Under the pieces are notes generated by a model that did not search any database, was not told the DNA's origin, and saw only the letters and a program-made list of their open reading frames with translations. From Streptomyces canus (GTDB taxonomy: Bacteria > Actinomycetota > Actinomycetes > Streptomycetales > Streptomycetaceae), in assembly GCF_030815415.1 (NCBI RefSeq), contig NZ_JAUSWW010000001.1:1240001-1304000 (forward strand): DNA of 64,000 nucleotides, written 5' to 3'. A program made the position numbers and the translations under genes. This document shows positions 16,900 to 25,609 of this stretch, one piece after another. Numbering within the stretch: position 1 is the first letter of the stretch; each line of letters opens with the position of its first letter.

Positions 16900-17568
16900 G
16901 CCCGGCGCCGGGGGGTGCAGCGCGGGGCGCCGGGGGCGCGGGACCGGGCCAGGCTGGGCACCGGTACGGCCCGGTGCCGGCCCGGTGCCGGTGCCGGTGC
17001 CGGGACGAGTACAGGATGCCGGACCGGGTCCGCGGCGCGGGGGCACAGAGCCGAGACCCGGGGCACGGAAGCCCACGGGGCTCGAGTCCAGGGCCGGGTC
17101 CGGGTGCCGGGCCCAGTCCGCGGCGCGGGCACACAAAGCCGAGACCTGGGGCACGGAAGCCCACGGGCCCGAGACCGGGGCGCGAGTCCAGGGACGGGCA
17201 CAGGGACGGGCCCGGGTGCCGGACCGAGTCCGCGGCGCGGGCACACAAAGCCGAGACCTGGGGCGTGGGAGCGTACGGGCCCGAGACCGGGATACGCGGC
17301 GCCCGCTCCTCATCAGGCCCTCACCGTCTGACCGAGGGCCCGGGGGCCGGCAAGTGTCCTGCGCGCGGCGTGCTGCCGCGGAGGGCGCCCCGCCGAAGGT
17401 CCGTGCCTGCGCCTCGCACCCGGGGCTTCGGGCCGTCCGACCTTGCGGGGCACCGAACGCCCCGCCCGACTTCCCTCACATCTGTCCCACGCGGATGCGC
17501 CGCAGGCCCCTCGTGGCGCATTCTTGCTGTGTGTCGCCCGTGGGACGGTGCAAGGACAAGGCAGGCCG
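16900..17568. repeat. Intergenic degenerate tandem repeats
   Basis: A 669-base gap. Three long imperfect copies, starting near 17013, 17102 and 17214, each contain the core GTCCGCGGCGCGG (17028, 17116, 17228) followed by a GGGCACA-like run, GCCGAGACC and CACGGAAGCCCACGGG or a variant. Copy spacing is 88 and 112 bases. A simpler GGTGCCGGTGCCGG stretch precedes them near 16980-17002. The frames crossing it have low-complexity Arg/Pro/Gly composition and I do not regard them as genes. The last 200 bases hold the promoter region of the next gene, with no clear motif. Confidence 0.6.
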
Positions 17569-20025
17569 ATGACCGGGAGCGGCGAGGACGCGCACCGGAC
17601 GCCGGGACGGCTGGCCGCGCTGCTGATCGACGCCTCGACGGAGGCGATCGGCGCGGGCGGTGGTCACGCCGGCGGCGTCTACCTGCGTTCGAGCACCCCC
17701 GGAATGCTGCGTCTGGCGGTGCTCGCCGGGCTCCCGGGACCGTTGTTCCGGCCGTGGTGGCGGCTGCACGCCGACCGTCCGTTCCCCGTCGCCGACGCCT
17801 ACCGGCTCGGGGTGCAGGTCGTGCTGCCGAACGCCACGGAGACCATGCGCCGCTACCCTCAGTTCGCGGCCGGTCTGCCGTTCCAGTTCGGATCGCTGTA
17901 CGTACCGGTCGTGGGGAGGTCCGCGACCTTCGGCGTGCTGACCGTGCTGCGTCCTTCCGTCGCGGACGCCACCGAGGTGCTGGCCGAGCGGGAACGGGTG
18001 GCGCGGGTGGCGGAGGATCTGGCCCGCCGCCTTGAGGAGCTGCGGGACACCGAGCCGGTCGCCTGGGACGGTGAGCCCTTGTGCGTGCGGCCGCCGACCG
18101 CGCAGGTGTCGGCGGGACGGCTCGGACGGTTCGCGTGGGATCCGGCGACCGGCGTGGTCACCGCGGACGCGCATCTGCACGCCCTGCTGGGCGTGGCTCC
18201 CACGGAGTTCGGCGGCACGATCGAGGCGCTGGCCCGGGCCGTGGCCCCCGACGACACCCGGCGTGTGCTCGCCGCACTGCGGGAGGCCGCCGCGAGCACA
18301 CCGTCGCTGCCGCTGTATCTGCGGGCCACGGACGGCGGGCTGCGGCTCATGGAGTTCTGGACCCCCGAGGTCTCCTCCGCCGCGTCCGGCGCGCGGCCCG
18401 TCAGGGGTTTCGTCCTCGATCCCGGGCCCGGTTCCGCGGCCGACGCCGCCGATCTGCTGCCGGAGGGTGTGTTCTGCCTGGACCGGCTGGGGCTGGTCAC
18501 CTACGCGAATCCCCGCGCCGCCCAGCTGCTGCACCGGCCGCGGGACGTACTCCTGGGCAGCCCGCTGTGGGACGGCGTGCCCTGGCTGGCCCAGCCCGAC
18601 TTCGAGGACCATCTGCGCAGCGCCCTGCTGTCACCCGAGCCGGTGCATCTGCATGTGCGGCGGCCGCCCGGCGCGGACGCCGCCTACGAGGGCGACTGGC
18701 TCGCGCTGTCCGTCTACCCCGGCCCGGACGTGCTGACCTGCACGGTCCAGCCGACGAGCCGGATGCCGGACTCCGCCGACACCTCCGAGGCCGCCCAGAC
18801 CGGTACGTCGTCGCTGGCGCCGCTGTACCGCCCGATCGTGCTGGCCATCGCACTGACCGAGGCGGTCACCGCCCGTCAGGTGTCGGCCGTGGTCATGAAG
18901 GAGCTGCTGCCCGTGTTCGGGGGTCGTCGGCTGGCGATCTACCTCCTCCAGGACCGGCATCTGTACCTGGCGTGGGAGTCCGGTTTCCCGCCGGGGTTCC
19001 TCGCCCCGTTCGACGGCGTGGGGCTCGACGAGCATCTGCCCGGCGTCGAGACGCTCACCAGCGGCAAGCCGCTGTTCTTCGACTCGATGCAGCAACTCAC
19101 CGACGCCTACCCCGGCATCCCGCTGGACGCGACGGAGGGCGCCCGTGCCTTCCTGCCGCTGATCGCCTCGGGGCGTCCGGTCGGCTCCTGCATCCTGGGC
19201 TTCGACCGCCCCCGCACCTTCACCGGCGAGGAACGCTCGGTCCTCACCGCGCTCGCCGGGCTGATCGCCCACGCCATGGACAAGGCACGGCGCTACGAGA
19301 GCGAGGCCGCCCTCGCCCGCGGTCTCCAACAGGCTCTGCTCCCCCGCCGTCTGACGGACCATCCGCTGGTGGAGACGGCGGGCCGCTATCTGCCGGGCAC
19401 CCAGGGCATGGAGGTGGGCGGGGACTGGTACGACGTCGTCGAGGCGGGCGACGGTCTGGCCCTGGTCATCGGGGACGTCCAGGGACACGGTGTGCAGGCC
19501 GCCGCGACGATGGGCCAACTGCGCAGCGCGGTGCGGGCGTTCGCGCTCGGCGACCGGCCGCCCGACGAGGTGATGAGCGGCACGAACCATCTGCTCATCG
19601 ACCTCGACCCCGGCCAGTTCGCCAGTTGCTGCTACATCCGTCTGGACCCGGTCACCGGGCTCGCCCGGGTGGCCCGCGCGGGACACCCGCCGCCCCTCCT
19701 GCGCAACGCCGACGGCAGCACCCGCGTCCTCGACCTGCCCGGCGGCGTCGTGCTCGGTGTGGACCCGGGCGCCCGTTACCCGGTCACGGAGTTGCGGATC
19801 GAGCCGGGCGCCGTCCTGGCGCTCTACACCGACGGTCTGGTCGAGCGGCCGGGCATCGACATCGACGACGGCATCAGCGCGCTGCGCGTGGCCCTCGCCC
19901 GGGCCGGGGCCCCCACGGCACGTCTGGCGGGTGTGGCGGACTGGCTCACCGCGGCGGCCCGGCAGGCCGTCGACCGGCCCGACGACATCGCGCTGTTGCT
20001 CGCCACTCGCAGGCGGCAGCGGTGA
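17569..20025 (+). CDS. GAF/PAS-SpoIIE (PP2C) phosphatase, large
   Basis: An 818-residue cytoplasmic signalling phosphatase. An N-terminal GAF-like domain (about residues 10-150) is followed by two PAS-like domains (about 180-290 and 300-420), a second GAF domain (about 440-585) and a C-terminal SpoIIE domain (about 600-815). The last contains VGGDWYDVVEAGD, GDVQGHGVQAAATMGQLR, ARAGHPPPLL and LYTDGLVERPG. It lacks a HATPase kinase domain. The ATG at 17569 follows a purine-rich AAGGACAAGGCAGG. It is 72 bases upstream of another SpoIIE gene in the same direction, a likely co-expressed pair. The ligand and target antagonist are unknown. Confidence 0.9.
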   Translation: MTGSGEDAHRTPGRLAALLIDASTEAIGAGGGHAGGVYLRSSTPGMLRLAVLAGLPGPLFRPWWRLHADRPFPVADAYRLGVQVVLPNATETMRRYPQFAAGLPFQFGSLYVPVVGRSATFGVLTVLRPSVADATEVLAERERVARVAEDLARRLEELRDTEPVAWDGEPLCVRPPTAQVSAGRLGRFAWDPATGVVTADAHLHALLGVAPTEFGGTIEALARAVAPDDTRRVLAALREAAASTPSLPLYLRATDGGLRLMEFWTPEVSSAASGARPVRGFVLDPGPGSAADAADLLPEGVFCLDRLGLVTYANPRAAQLLHRPRDVLLGSPLWDGVPWLAQPDFEDHLRSALLSPEPVHLHVRRPPGADAAYEGDWLALSVYPGPDVLTCTVQPTSRMPDSADTSEAAQTGTSSLAPLYRPIVLAIALTEAVTARQVSAVVMKELLPVFGGRRLAIYLLQDRHLYLAWESGFPPGFLAPFDGVGLDEHLPGVETLTSGKPLFFDSMQQLTDAYPGIPLDATEGARAFLPLIASGRPVGSCILGFDRPRTFTGEERSVLTALAGLIAHAMDKARRYESEAALARGLQQALLPRRLTDHPLVETAGRYLPGTQGMEVGGDWYDVVEAGDGLALVIGDVQGHGVQAAATMGQLRSAVRAFALGDRPPDEVMSGTNHLLIDLDPGQFASCCYIRLDPVTGLARVARAGHPPPLLRNADGSTRVLDLPGGVVLGVDPGARYPVTELRIEPGAVLALYTDGLVERPGIDIDDGISALRVALARAGAPTARLAGVADWLTAAARQAVDRPDDIALLLATRRRQR

Positions 20026-20097
20026 GCAGCGGTAGCCGTTCTGTCACGGTGTGTGACGCCTCTCGCCTCACGGGGCCGTGCAGTGTAGACATGGCAC

Positions 20098-22776
20098 ATG
20101 GCCCGACTCTCGCAGCGTGACGCAGGCCGGTCGCGGCGCGGGCGAGTCGCCGAAGCCCGGTCGGCACTGGGCGGGCGCAGCGTAGCCGGACAGGTGTTCG
20201 TATCGCAGGTCGTGATCGTGCTGCTGCTGGTCGTGGCCGCGGTGGTGGCGCTGGTGCTGCAGGTGCGGCACGACAGCACGACCGAGGCCCGCAACCGTTC
20301 GGTCGCGGTCGCCGAGGCGTTCGCCAACGCGCCGGGCACCCGCGAAGCCCTCGACGCCCCCGATCCCACGGCGGTCCTGCAGCCGCGGGCCGAGGCGGCG
20401 CGCAAGGCTACCGGCGTGGACTTCATCGTGGTCCTGAACACCGACGGGATCCGCTACACGCATCCCAAGCCGGACCGCATCGGGAAGAAGTTCGTCGGCA
20501 CCCTGGCGCCCGCACTGGCGGGGAAGGTCGTGACCGAGGAGGTCGACGGGACCATCGGCCGGCTGGTGCAGGCCGTCGTACCGATCAGGGCGCCCGACGG
20601 GAAGGTCGTGGGGCTGGTGTCGGCCGGCATCACCACCGAGCACGTGGGCGGTACCGCGGACGAGCAGATGCCGCTCCTGCTGGGCGCCGCGGCGGGCGGC
20701 CTCGCCCTGGCCACGGCGGGCACGGCCCTGGTCAGCAGGCGGCTGCGGCGCCAGACGCACGGTCTGGGACCGCACGAGATGACCAAGATGTACGAGCATC
20801 ACGACGCCGTGCTGCATGCCGTGCGCGAGGGCGTGCTCATCGTGAGCGGCGAGGGCGTGCTGCTGCTCGCCAACGACGAGGCCGAGCGGCTGCTCCATCT
20901 GCCCGCCGACGCCGAGGGCCGGCATGTCCTCGAACTCGGCCTTCCGGCGGACACCGCCGACCTGCTGGCCTCGGGGCGGGTCGCCACGGACGAGGTGCAC
21001 CTGGTCGGCGACCGGCTGCTGGCCGTCAACCAGCGGCTCACGGACCTGGAGGGCGGCCCGGCCGGCAGCGTGGCGACACTGCGCGACTCGACGGAACTGC
21101 GGGCCCTGTCCGGCCGGGCCGAGACGGCACGGGAGCGCCTGAACATGCTGTACGACGCCGGGGTGGGCATCGGCACCAGCCTGGACGTGACCCGGACCGC
21201 CGAGGAACTGGCCGAGCTGGCCGTGCCCCGGTTCGCGGACTTCGTCACCGTGGACCTGTTCGACGCCGTACTGAGCGGCGGGCAGCCGGACTCGGGCACC
21301 GATCTGCGCCGCACGGCGTTCAGCGGGATCCGCAAGGACGCGCCGCTCCACTCGGTGGGCGACCGGATGCGGCTGGTCGCGTCCTCGCCGCAGATCCGCG
21401 CGCTGCACTCCGGGCAGGCCGTCCTCGAAGCGCGTCTGGCCGAGTCCCCGGGCTGGCGGGCCCAGGACCTCGAACGGACCGCGCAGGTCCTGGAGTTCGG
21501 CATCCACTCGCTGATCGCGGTGCCGCTGCGCGCGGGCGCCCTGGTCCTGGGTGTGGTCAACTTCTGGCGCTCGGAGAAGCCGGAGCCCTTCGACACCGAC
21601 GAACTCGCCCTGGCGGAGGAGCTGGTGGCCCGGGCCGCGGTCTCCATCGACAACGCCCGCCGCTACACCCGCGAGCACACCATGGCGGTGACGCTGCAAC
21701 GCAGTCTGCTGCCGCGCAACCTGCCCGAGCAGAACGCCCTCGACATCGCCTACCGCTACCTGCCCGCGCAGGCGGGGGTGGGCGGTGACTGGTTCGACGT
21801 CCTGCCGCTGTCCGGCGCGCGCGTGGCGCTGATCGTCGGGGACGTCGTCGGCCACGGACTGTACGCGGCGGCGACGATGGGCCGGCTGCGTACCGCGGTC
21901 CACAACTTCTCCGCCCTCGACCTGCCGCCCGACGAACTGCTGGTCCTGCTGGACGAACTGGTCAGCCGCATCGACCAGGACGAGACCCAGGACGGCGACA
22001 GCGCCCCGGTCACCGGAGCGACCTGTCTGTACGCCGTCTACGACCCGGTCTCCCGGATCTGCACCGTCGCCCGCGCCGGACACCCGCCGCCCGCCCTGAT
22101 CCACCCGGACGGCAGCGTGGAGTTCCCGGACGTGCCCGCGGGTCCCCCGCTGGGTCTCGGCGGCCTGCCGTTCGAGACGGCCGACCTCGAACTGGCCGAG
22201 GGCAGCCGCCTCGTGCTCTACACGGACGGGCTGGTCGAGGACCGGGAGCGGGACATCGACGTAGGTCTGGAACTCCTGCGGACCGCCCTGGAGCGGGCCG
22301 GTGACTCGCCGGAGGACACCTGCCGGACCGTGCTCGACTCCCGGCTCACCTCCCGGGCCGTCGACGACATCGCCCTGATCGTGGCCCGCACCCGGGCGCT
22401 CGGCGCGGACCAGGTCGCCGAGTGGGACGTGCCGTCCGACCCGGTGGCCGTCGCACAGGTGCGCGCCGATGTCACCCGGCAGTTGTCCCGATGGGGGCTG
22501 GAGGAGCTGGAGTTCGCCACCGAGCTGATCCTGAGCGAGCTGGTGACCAACGCGATCCGGTACGGCGGCGAGCCCATCCGCGTGCGGGTGCTGCGCGCCC
22601 GCAGCCTGATCTGCGAGGTCTTCGACAGCAGCAGCACCTCGCCCCATCTGCGGTACGCGGCGATGACGGACGAGGGCGGTCGCGGCCTGTTCCTCGTCGC
22701 GCAGCTCGCCGAGCGCTGGGGCACGCGGTACACACCCGAGGGCAAGGTCATCTGGGCGGAGCAGCCGCTGCCGTAA
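20098..22776 (+). CDS. CitA-like sensor fused to GAF-SpoIIE-HATPase
   Basis: An 892-residue membrane protein. A transmembrane helix (about 29-53) is followed by an extracellular single-Cache sensor of the CitA/DcuS type (VDFIVVLNTDGIRYTHPKPDRIGKKFVG) and a second helix (about 198-215). Next come a PAS domain (about 230-345), a GAF domain (about 355-520), a SpoIIE phosphatase (about 535-755; VGGDWFDVLPL, GDVVGHGLYAAATMG) and a C-terminal RsbW-like HATPase domain (about 770-890; N-box ELILSELVTNAIRYGG). One polypeptide thus holds a sensor, an antagonist phosphatase and an anti-sigma-type kinase fold. The sensor and PAS half closely resemble the histidine kinase at 33264-34913. Confidence 0.9.
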   Translation: MARLSQRDAGRSRRGRVAEARSALGGRSVAGQVFVSQVVIVLLLVVAAVVALVLQVRHDSTTEARNRSVAVAEAFANAPGTREALDAPDPTAVLQPRAEAARKATGVDFIVVLNTDGIRYTHPKPDRIGKKFVGTLAPALAGKVVTEEVDGTIGRLVQAVVPIRAPDGKVVGLVSAGITTEHVGGTADEQMPLLLGAAAGGLALATAGTALVSRRLRRQTHGLGPHEMTKMYEHHDAVLHAVREGVLIVSGEGVLLLANDEAERLLHLPADAEGRHVLELGLPADTADLLASGRVATDEVHLVGDRLLAVNQRLTDLEGGPAGSVATLRDSTELRALSGRAETARERLNMLYDAGVGIGTSLDVTRTAEELAELAVPRFADFVTVDLFDAVLSGGQPDSGTDLRRTAFSGIRKDAPLHSVGDRMRLVASSPQIRALHSGQAVLEARLAESPGWRAQDLERTAQVLEFGIHSLIAVPLRAGALVLGVVNFWRSEKPEPFDTDELALAEELVARAAVSIDNARRYTREHTMAVTLQRSLLPRNLPEQNALDIAYRYLPAQAGVGGDWFDVLPLSGARVALIVGDVVGHGLYAAATMGRLRTAVHNFSALDLPPDELLVLLDELVSRIDQDETQDGDSAPVTGATCLYAVYDPVSRICTVARAGHPPPALIHPDGSVEFPDVPAGPPLGLGGLPFETADLELAEGSRLVLYTDGLVEDRERDIDVGLELLRTALERAGDSPEDTCRTVLDSRLTSRAVDDIALIVARTRALGADQVAEWDVPSDPVAVAQVRADVTRQLSRWGLEELEFATELILSELVTNAIRYGGEPIRVRVLRARSLICEVFDSSSTSPHLRYAAMTDEGGRGLFLVAQLAERWGTRYTPEGKVIWAEQPLP

Positions 22777-22839
22777 CCGGCACACCTTGTTCATAGGTAC
22801 GAACCTTTGACGCGACGGGTTCTCATTGTGTCGTGGCTC

Positions 22840-22860
22840 TGATAGTAAACCTTCCTATCA
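22840..22860. promoter_or_regulatory. Imperfect palindrome upstream of the chitosanase gene
   Basis: TGATAG-N9-CTATCA with partial inner symmetry (21 bp), 48 bases upstream of the chitosanase start. Streptomyces csnA genes are known to be repressed by the ROK-family regulator CsnR at a palindrome in their promoter, and this site has the right place and shape. The sequence match to the CsnR box is recalled, not computed. Confidence 0.5.
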
Positions 22861-22908
22861 GTTCACGTACGGCCAACTCCCCACCCCCCACCTCCCTTTG
22901 GAGCCGCC

Positions 22909-23727
22909 GTGAAACACCCCACGCACGCGTCGCGCCGCACCGTCCTCACCCTGATCGGCGCGTCCCTCGCGACAGCACCCCTGCTCACCTCCCGAGCCGC
23001 CGCGGCCCGCACGACCGCGACGGGACTCGACGACCCGGCGAAGAAGGAGATCGCCATGCAGCTGGTGTCGAGCGCGGAGAACTCCTCGCTCGACTGGAAG
23101 GCGCAGTACCGGTACATCGAGGACATCGGCGACGGCCGCGGCTACACCGCCGGAATCATCGGCTTCTGCTCCGGCACCGGCGACATGCTCGACCTCGTCG
23201 AGCTCTACGCCGACCGCCGCCCCGGCAACGTCCTCGCCCCCTACCTGCCGGCGCTCCGCCGGGTCGACGGCACGGACTCGCACGCCGGACTCGACCCGAA
23301 CTTCCCCCGGGACTGGCGCCGCGCCGCCCAGGACCAGGCGTTCCGGCAGGCGCAGAACGACGAGCGCGACCGCGTGTACTTCAACCCGGCCGTGCGCCAA
23401 GGCAAGGCCGACGGGCTGCGCGTGCTGGGCCAGTTCGCCTATTACGACGCCATCGTGATGCACGGCGACGGCACCGACCCGACCAGCTTCCGCAACATCC
23501 GGGGGCGCGCCCTGAATCAGGCCAGGCCCCCGGCCCAGGGCGGCGACGAGGTCACCTACCTGCACGCCTTCCTGGACGCGCGGGTGTGGGCCATGAAGCA
23601 GGAGGAGGCCCACAGCGACACCAGCCGTGTCGACACGGCCCAGCGGGTCTTCCTGCGCGCGGGCAACCTCGACCTGAACCCGCCGCTGGACTGGAAGGTG
23701 TACGGGGACAGTTACCACATCGGCTGA
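22909..23727 (+). CDS. csnA: Chitosanase, GH46, Tat-exported
   Basis: A 272-residue secreted glycoside hydrolase family 46 endo-chitosanase that cleaves beta-1,4 glucosamine linkages in chitosan. A twin-arginine signal peptide (SRRTVLTLIGASLATAP, cleavage near residue 33) precedes the catalytic domain. The acid is Glu57 in SSAENSSLDW and the second catalytic residue is Asp75 in YIEDIGDGRGYT, 18 residues apart as in the N174 enzyme. Downstream GIIGFCSGTGDMLDLVELY is the family signature. Length is standard. It is monocistronic, converging on the CU044_5270 gene 24 bases away. Regulation by CsnR is likely. Confidence 0.95.
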   Translation: MKHPTHASRRTVLTLIGASLATAPLLTSRAAAARTTATGLDDPAKKEIAMQLVSSAENSSLDWKAQYRYIEDIGDGRGYTAGIIGFCSGTGDMLDLVELYADRRPGNVLAPYLPALRRVDGTDSHAGLDPNFPRDWRRAAQDQAFRQAQNDERDRVYFNPAVRQGKADGLRVLGQFAYYDAIVMHGDGTDPTSFRNIRGRALNQARPPAQGGDEVTYLHAFLDARVWAMKQEEAHSDTSRVDTAQRVFLRAGNLDLNPPLDWKVYGDSYHIG

Positions 23728-23751
23728 TCGTCCCGGAGCACCGCGGTCCGG

Positions 23752-24750
23752 CTACGGGCGCTGACCGATGCGGTCCACGACGCCCAACTCCTCCCGGGCA
23801 CGCATCTCGTGGTACCAGTCGCGATGCTTGAACTTCCCGTCGACGACGTCCGCGGTGCTCCCCTTCAGACGCAGCCCCAGGTACGTGTAGTCCGTCGCGT
23901 CGAAGATGAACGCGAAGTCGAACTCCGGGTAGGAGACGGCCACTCCCTTGCGGCCGAGGCCGTCCACCGCCTTGCGATCGATCCGGATGCCGGGGATCCG
24001 GGCGACCGCCTCGAACGTGGCCGCCTCCAGCCCGGGCGGCATGATCCGCGGGACCACGAAGAACTGGACGGCGTTGGCGAACGCCATCCTGTCGATGTCG
24101 CCCTGACTCATCGGCGCCTCGCGGGCCTTGTCCGATCCCACCGACCACTTCACCGACGTGTCGTCGGCGCCCAAGCCCATCCGCAACCTGTCCAGGAGCT
24201 TGTCCGGGTCCGTCGGCCACTTGGCCAGCTTGGCGTACTCGGTCGGCGGCCACATCACCTCGTGCTTGCCGAGCGGCGGATCGCGGTGGATCTTGCCGTA
24301 CTCCTGACGCCGGGAGGGCTTGGAGCCGTCCACGGACATCCAGCTCTCGTCCGTCCAGGTCCGGTGCTTCCCGCCCTTCACATAGGTCCGGGTGATGAAC
24401 ATCTTGGTGTACACGTACTGGTCGTCGCGCGGAACCGGCGTCCCGGCGCTGTCGGCACGGGATCGCGCCGCGGCCTTGTGCAGCAGCTCGGCCGCGCTGA
24501 GCGTCGCCATCCGCGAGGCATCCGCGCCCCCGCCTCCGTCGTGCCGGCCGGCCACGACCACGCCACCGGCGACCGCCGCCGTGGCGGTCCCCACCACCGC
24601 GACCCTGAGCATCAGCCGCCGGGACAGCGCGCCCGGGCGGCCGTCCCGGACGATTTCGCGCCGCAGCCGGGCGCGGGCGGCGAAACGGGCGTCGTCGGTG
24701 AGCGGGGCCACATCGGCCTCGAACTCGCGCACCACAGTGAGGTCATCCAC
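23752..24750 (-). CDS. CU044_5270-type membrane protein, ECF sigma partner
   Basis: A 332-residue protein with a cytoplasmic N-terminal segment of about 45 residues (MDDLTVVREFEADVAPLTDDARFAARARLRREI), one transmembrane helix (about 47-68) and an extracytoplasmic domain. It matches the actinobacterial CU044_5270 family, regularly encoded directly downstream of an ECF sigma gene. It overlaps the sigma gene by 8 bases, so translation is probably coupled. By position it is the candidate anti-sigma or signal-sensing partner, although no zinc anti-sigma (H-x3-C-x2-C) motif is present. Confidence 0.85.
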   Translation of the reverse strand: MDDLTVVREFEADVAPLTDDARFAARARLRREIVRDGRPGALSRRLMLRVAVVGTATAAVAGGVVVAGRHDGGGGADASRMATLSAAELLHKAAARSRADSAGTPVPRDDQYVYTKMFITRTYVKGGKHRTWTDESWMSVDGSKPSRRQEYGKIHRDPPLGKHEVMWPPTEYAKLAKWPTDPDKLLDRLRMGLGADDTSVKWSVGSDKAREAPMSQGDIDRMAFANAVQFFVVPRIMPPGLEAATFEAVARIPGIRIDRKAVDGLGRKGVAVSYPEFDFAFIFDATDYTYLGLRLKGSTADVVDGKFKHRDWYHEMRAREELGVVDRIGQRP

Positions 24751-25396
24751 GATCGGTCTCCTCGTTCTCCTCGTGAAGGGCTGTGGGGTCCGCCCCGCCC
24801 AGTGCGTCGCGCAGCCTGGTCCGCGCCCGGTTGAGCCGTGAGCGCACCGTGCCCACGGGGATGCCGAGGGCCTCCGCGGCCTCGGCGTAGTCGAGATCGC
24901 CCCAGGCGATCACCAGCAGCACGTCCCGGTACCGCGCGGGCAACTTCGCGAGCGCACCCGCCAGTTGAGCGCGGGAGTGCTCGGCACCGACCCTCGCCAC
25001 GACCCGGTCGGCCAGCGCCTCGCCGCCGTCACCGGCCCCCGTCGAGGCGACGCGCGAGAACGCCCTCAACCGCCGCGCCTCGGCGCGCCGGTGCTGGCCG
25101 ACGAGGTTGGTGACGATCCCGTAGAGCCACGGGCGGGCCTGCGGCCGTGACAGGTCGTAGCGGTGGCGCTGCTGGAACGCGATGACGAAGGTCTCGGCCA
25201 TCAGGTCGTCGGCCGCCTCGACGCCGAGGCGTCGGGCCGCGTAGCGGTGGATGTCGTCGGCGTATCGGTGGAAGAGGATCTCGAAGGCGTCGGGCTCCTC
25301 CTGCGAACGCTCGACGACCGAGGCGTCGGACTCGACGCCGTCGCGGGGAACGACGTCGGGAAGGTCTGCGACGCTCGGATCGCCTGTCGATTGCAT
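24743..25396 (-). CDS. ECF RNA polymerase sigma factor
   Basis: A 217-residue sigma-70 family ECF factor. Region 2 spans about residues 30-100 (EILFHRYADDIHRYAARRL, DDLMAETFVIAFQQRHRYDLSRPQARPWLYGIVTNLVGQHRRAE). Region 4 spans about 140-195 (LAKLPARYRDVLLVIAWGDLDYAEAAEALGIPVGTVRSRLNRARTRLRDAL). The ATG at 25396 has GAGGGAA upstream. It is paired with the membrane protein gene immediately downstream. The signal and regulon are unknown, and the -35/-10 of autoregulation could not be recognised. Confidence 0.92.
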   Translation of the reverse strand: MQSTGDPSVADLPDVVPRDGVESDASVVERSQEEPDAFEILFHRYADDIHRYAARRLGVEAADDLMAETFVIAFQQRHRYDLSRPQARPWLYGIVTNLVGQHRRAEARRLRAFSRVASTGAGDGGEALADRVVARVGAEHSRAQLAGALAKLPARYRDVLLVIAWGDLDYAEAAEALGIPVGTVRSRLNRARTRLRDALGGADPTALHEENEETDRG

Positions 25397-25540
25397 GCGG
25401 TTCCCTCGAAGTCATGGGCATGGTCGACTGCTGTTGGCCGATGCCCGCGATCGAGTTCCCGTCCGGCATGGGAGAGTGCTCACACAGCCCGTCGAGGTCA
25501 TAAAGTAGCCTTATGAGCTCATAGATCGGACCCGCGTACC

Positions 25541-25566
25541 AGCTTAGGCTTGCCTTAGTTTAGGCT
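25541..25566. promoter_or_regulatory. Candidate DmdR/IdeR-type iron box
   Basis: The stretch 25541-25566 contains TTAGGCTTGCCTTAG, an imperfect inverted repeat, followed by a second TTAGGCT. It resembles actinobacterial iron boxes (TTAGGTTAGGCT-type). It lies about 45-70 bases upstream of a ferredoxin reductase gene, for which iron control would make sense. The match is partial. Confidence 0.4.
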
Positions 25567-25609
25567 TCCCGACGAGATCGCTTTGTCGCCACTCGAAGGG
25601 AACCTGATC

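Noticed and set aside
16915..17331. Open frames on both strands in the repeats near 17 kb
   Set aside because: The compositions are repetitive Arg/Gly/Pro without start signals; treated as non-coding.
25512..25523. TATGAGCTCATA perfect 12-bp palindrome upstream of the ferredoxin reductase
   Set aside because: It is short and has no adjacent regulator or second copy; the iron-box-like sequence nearby is a better candidate.
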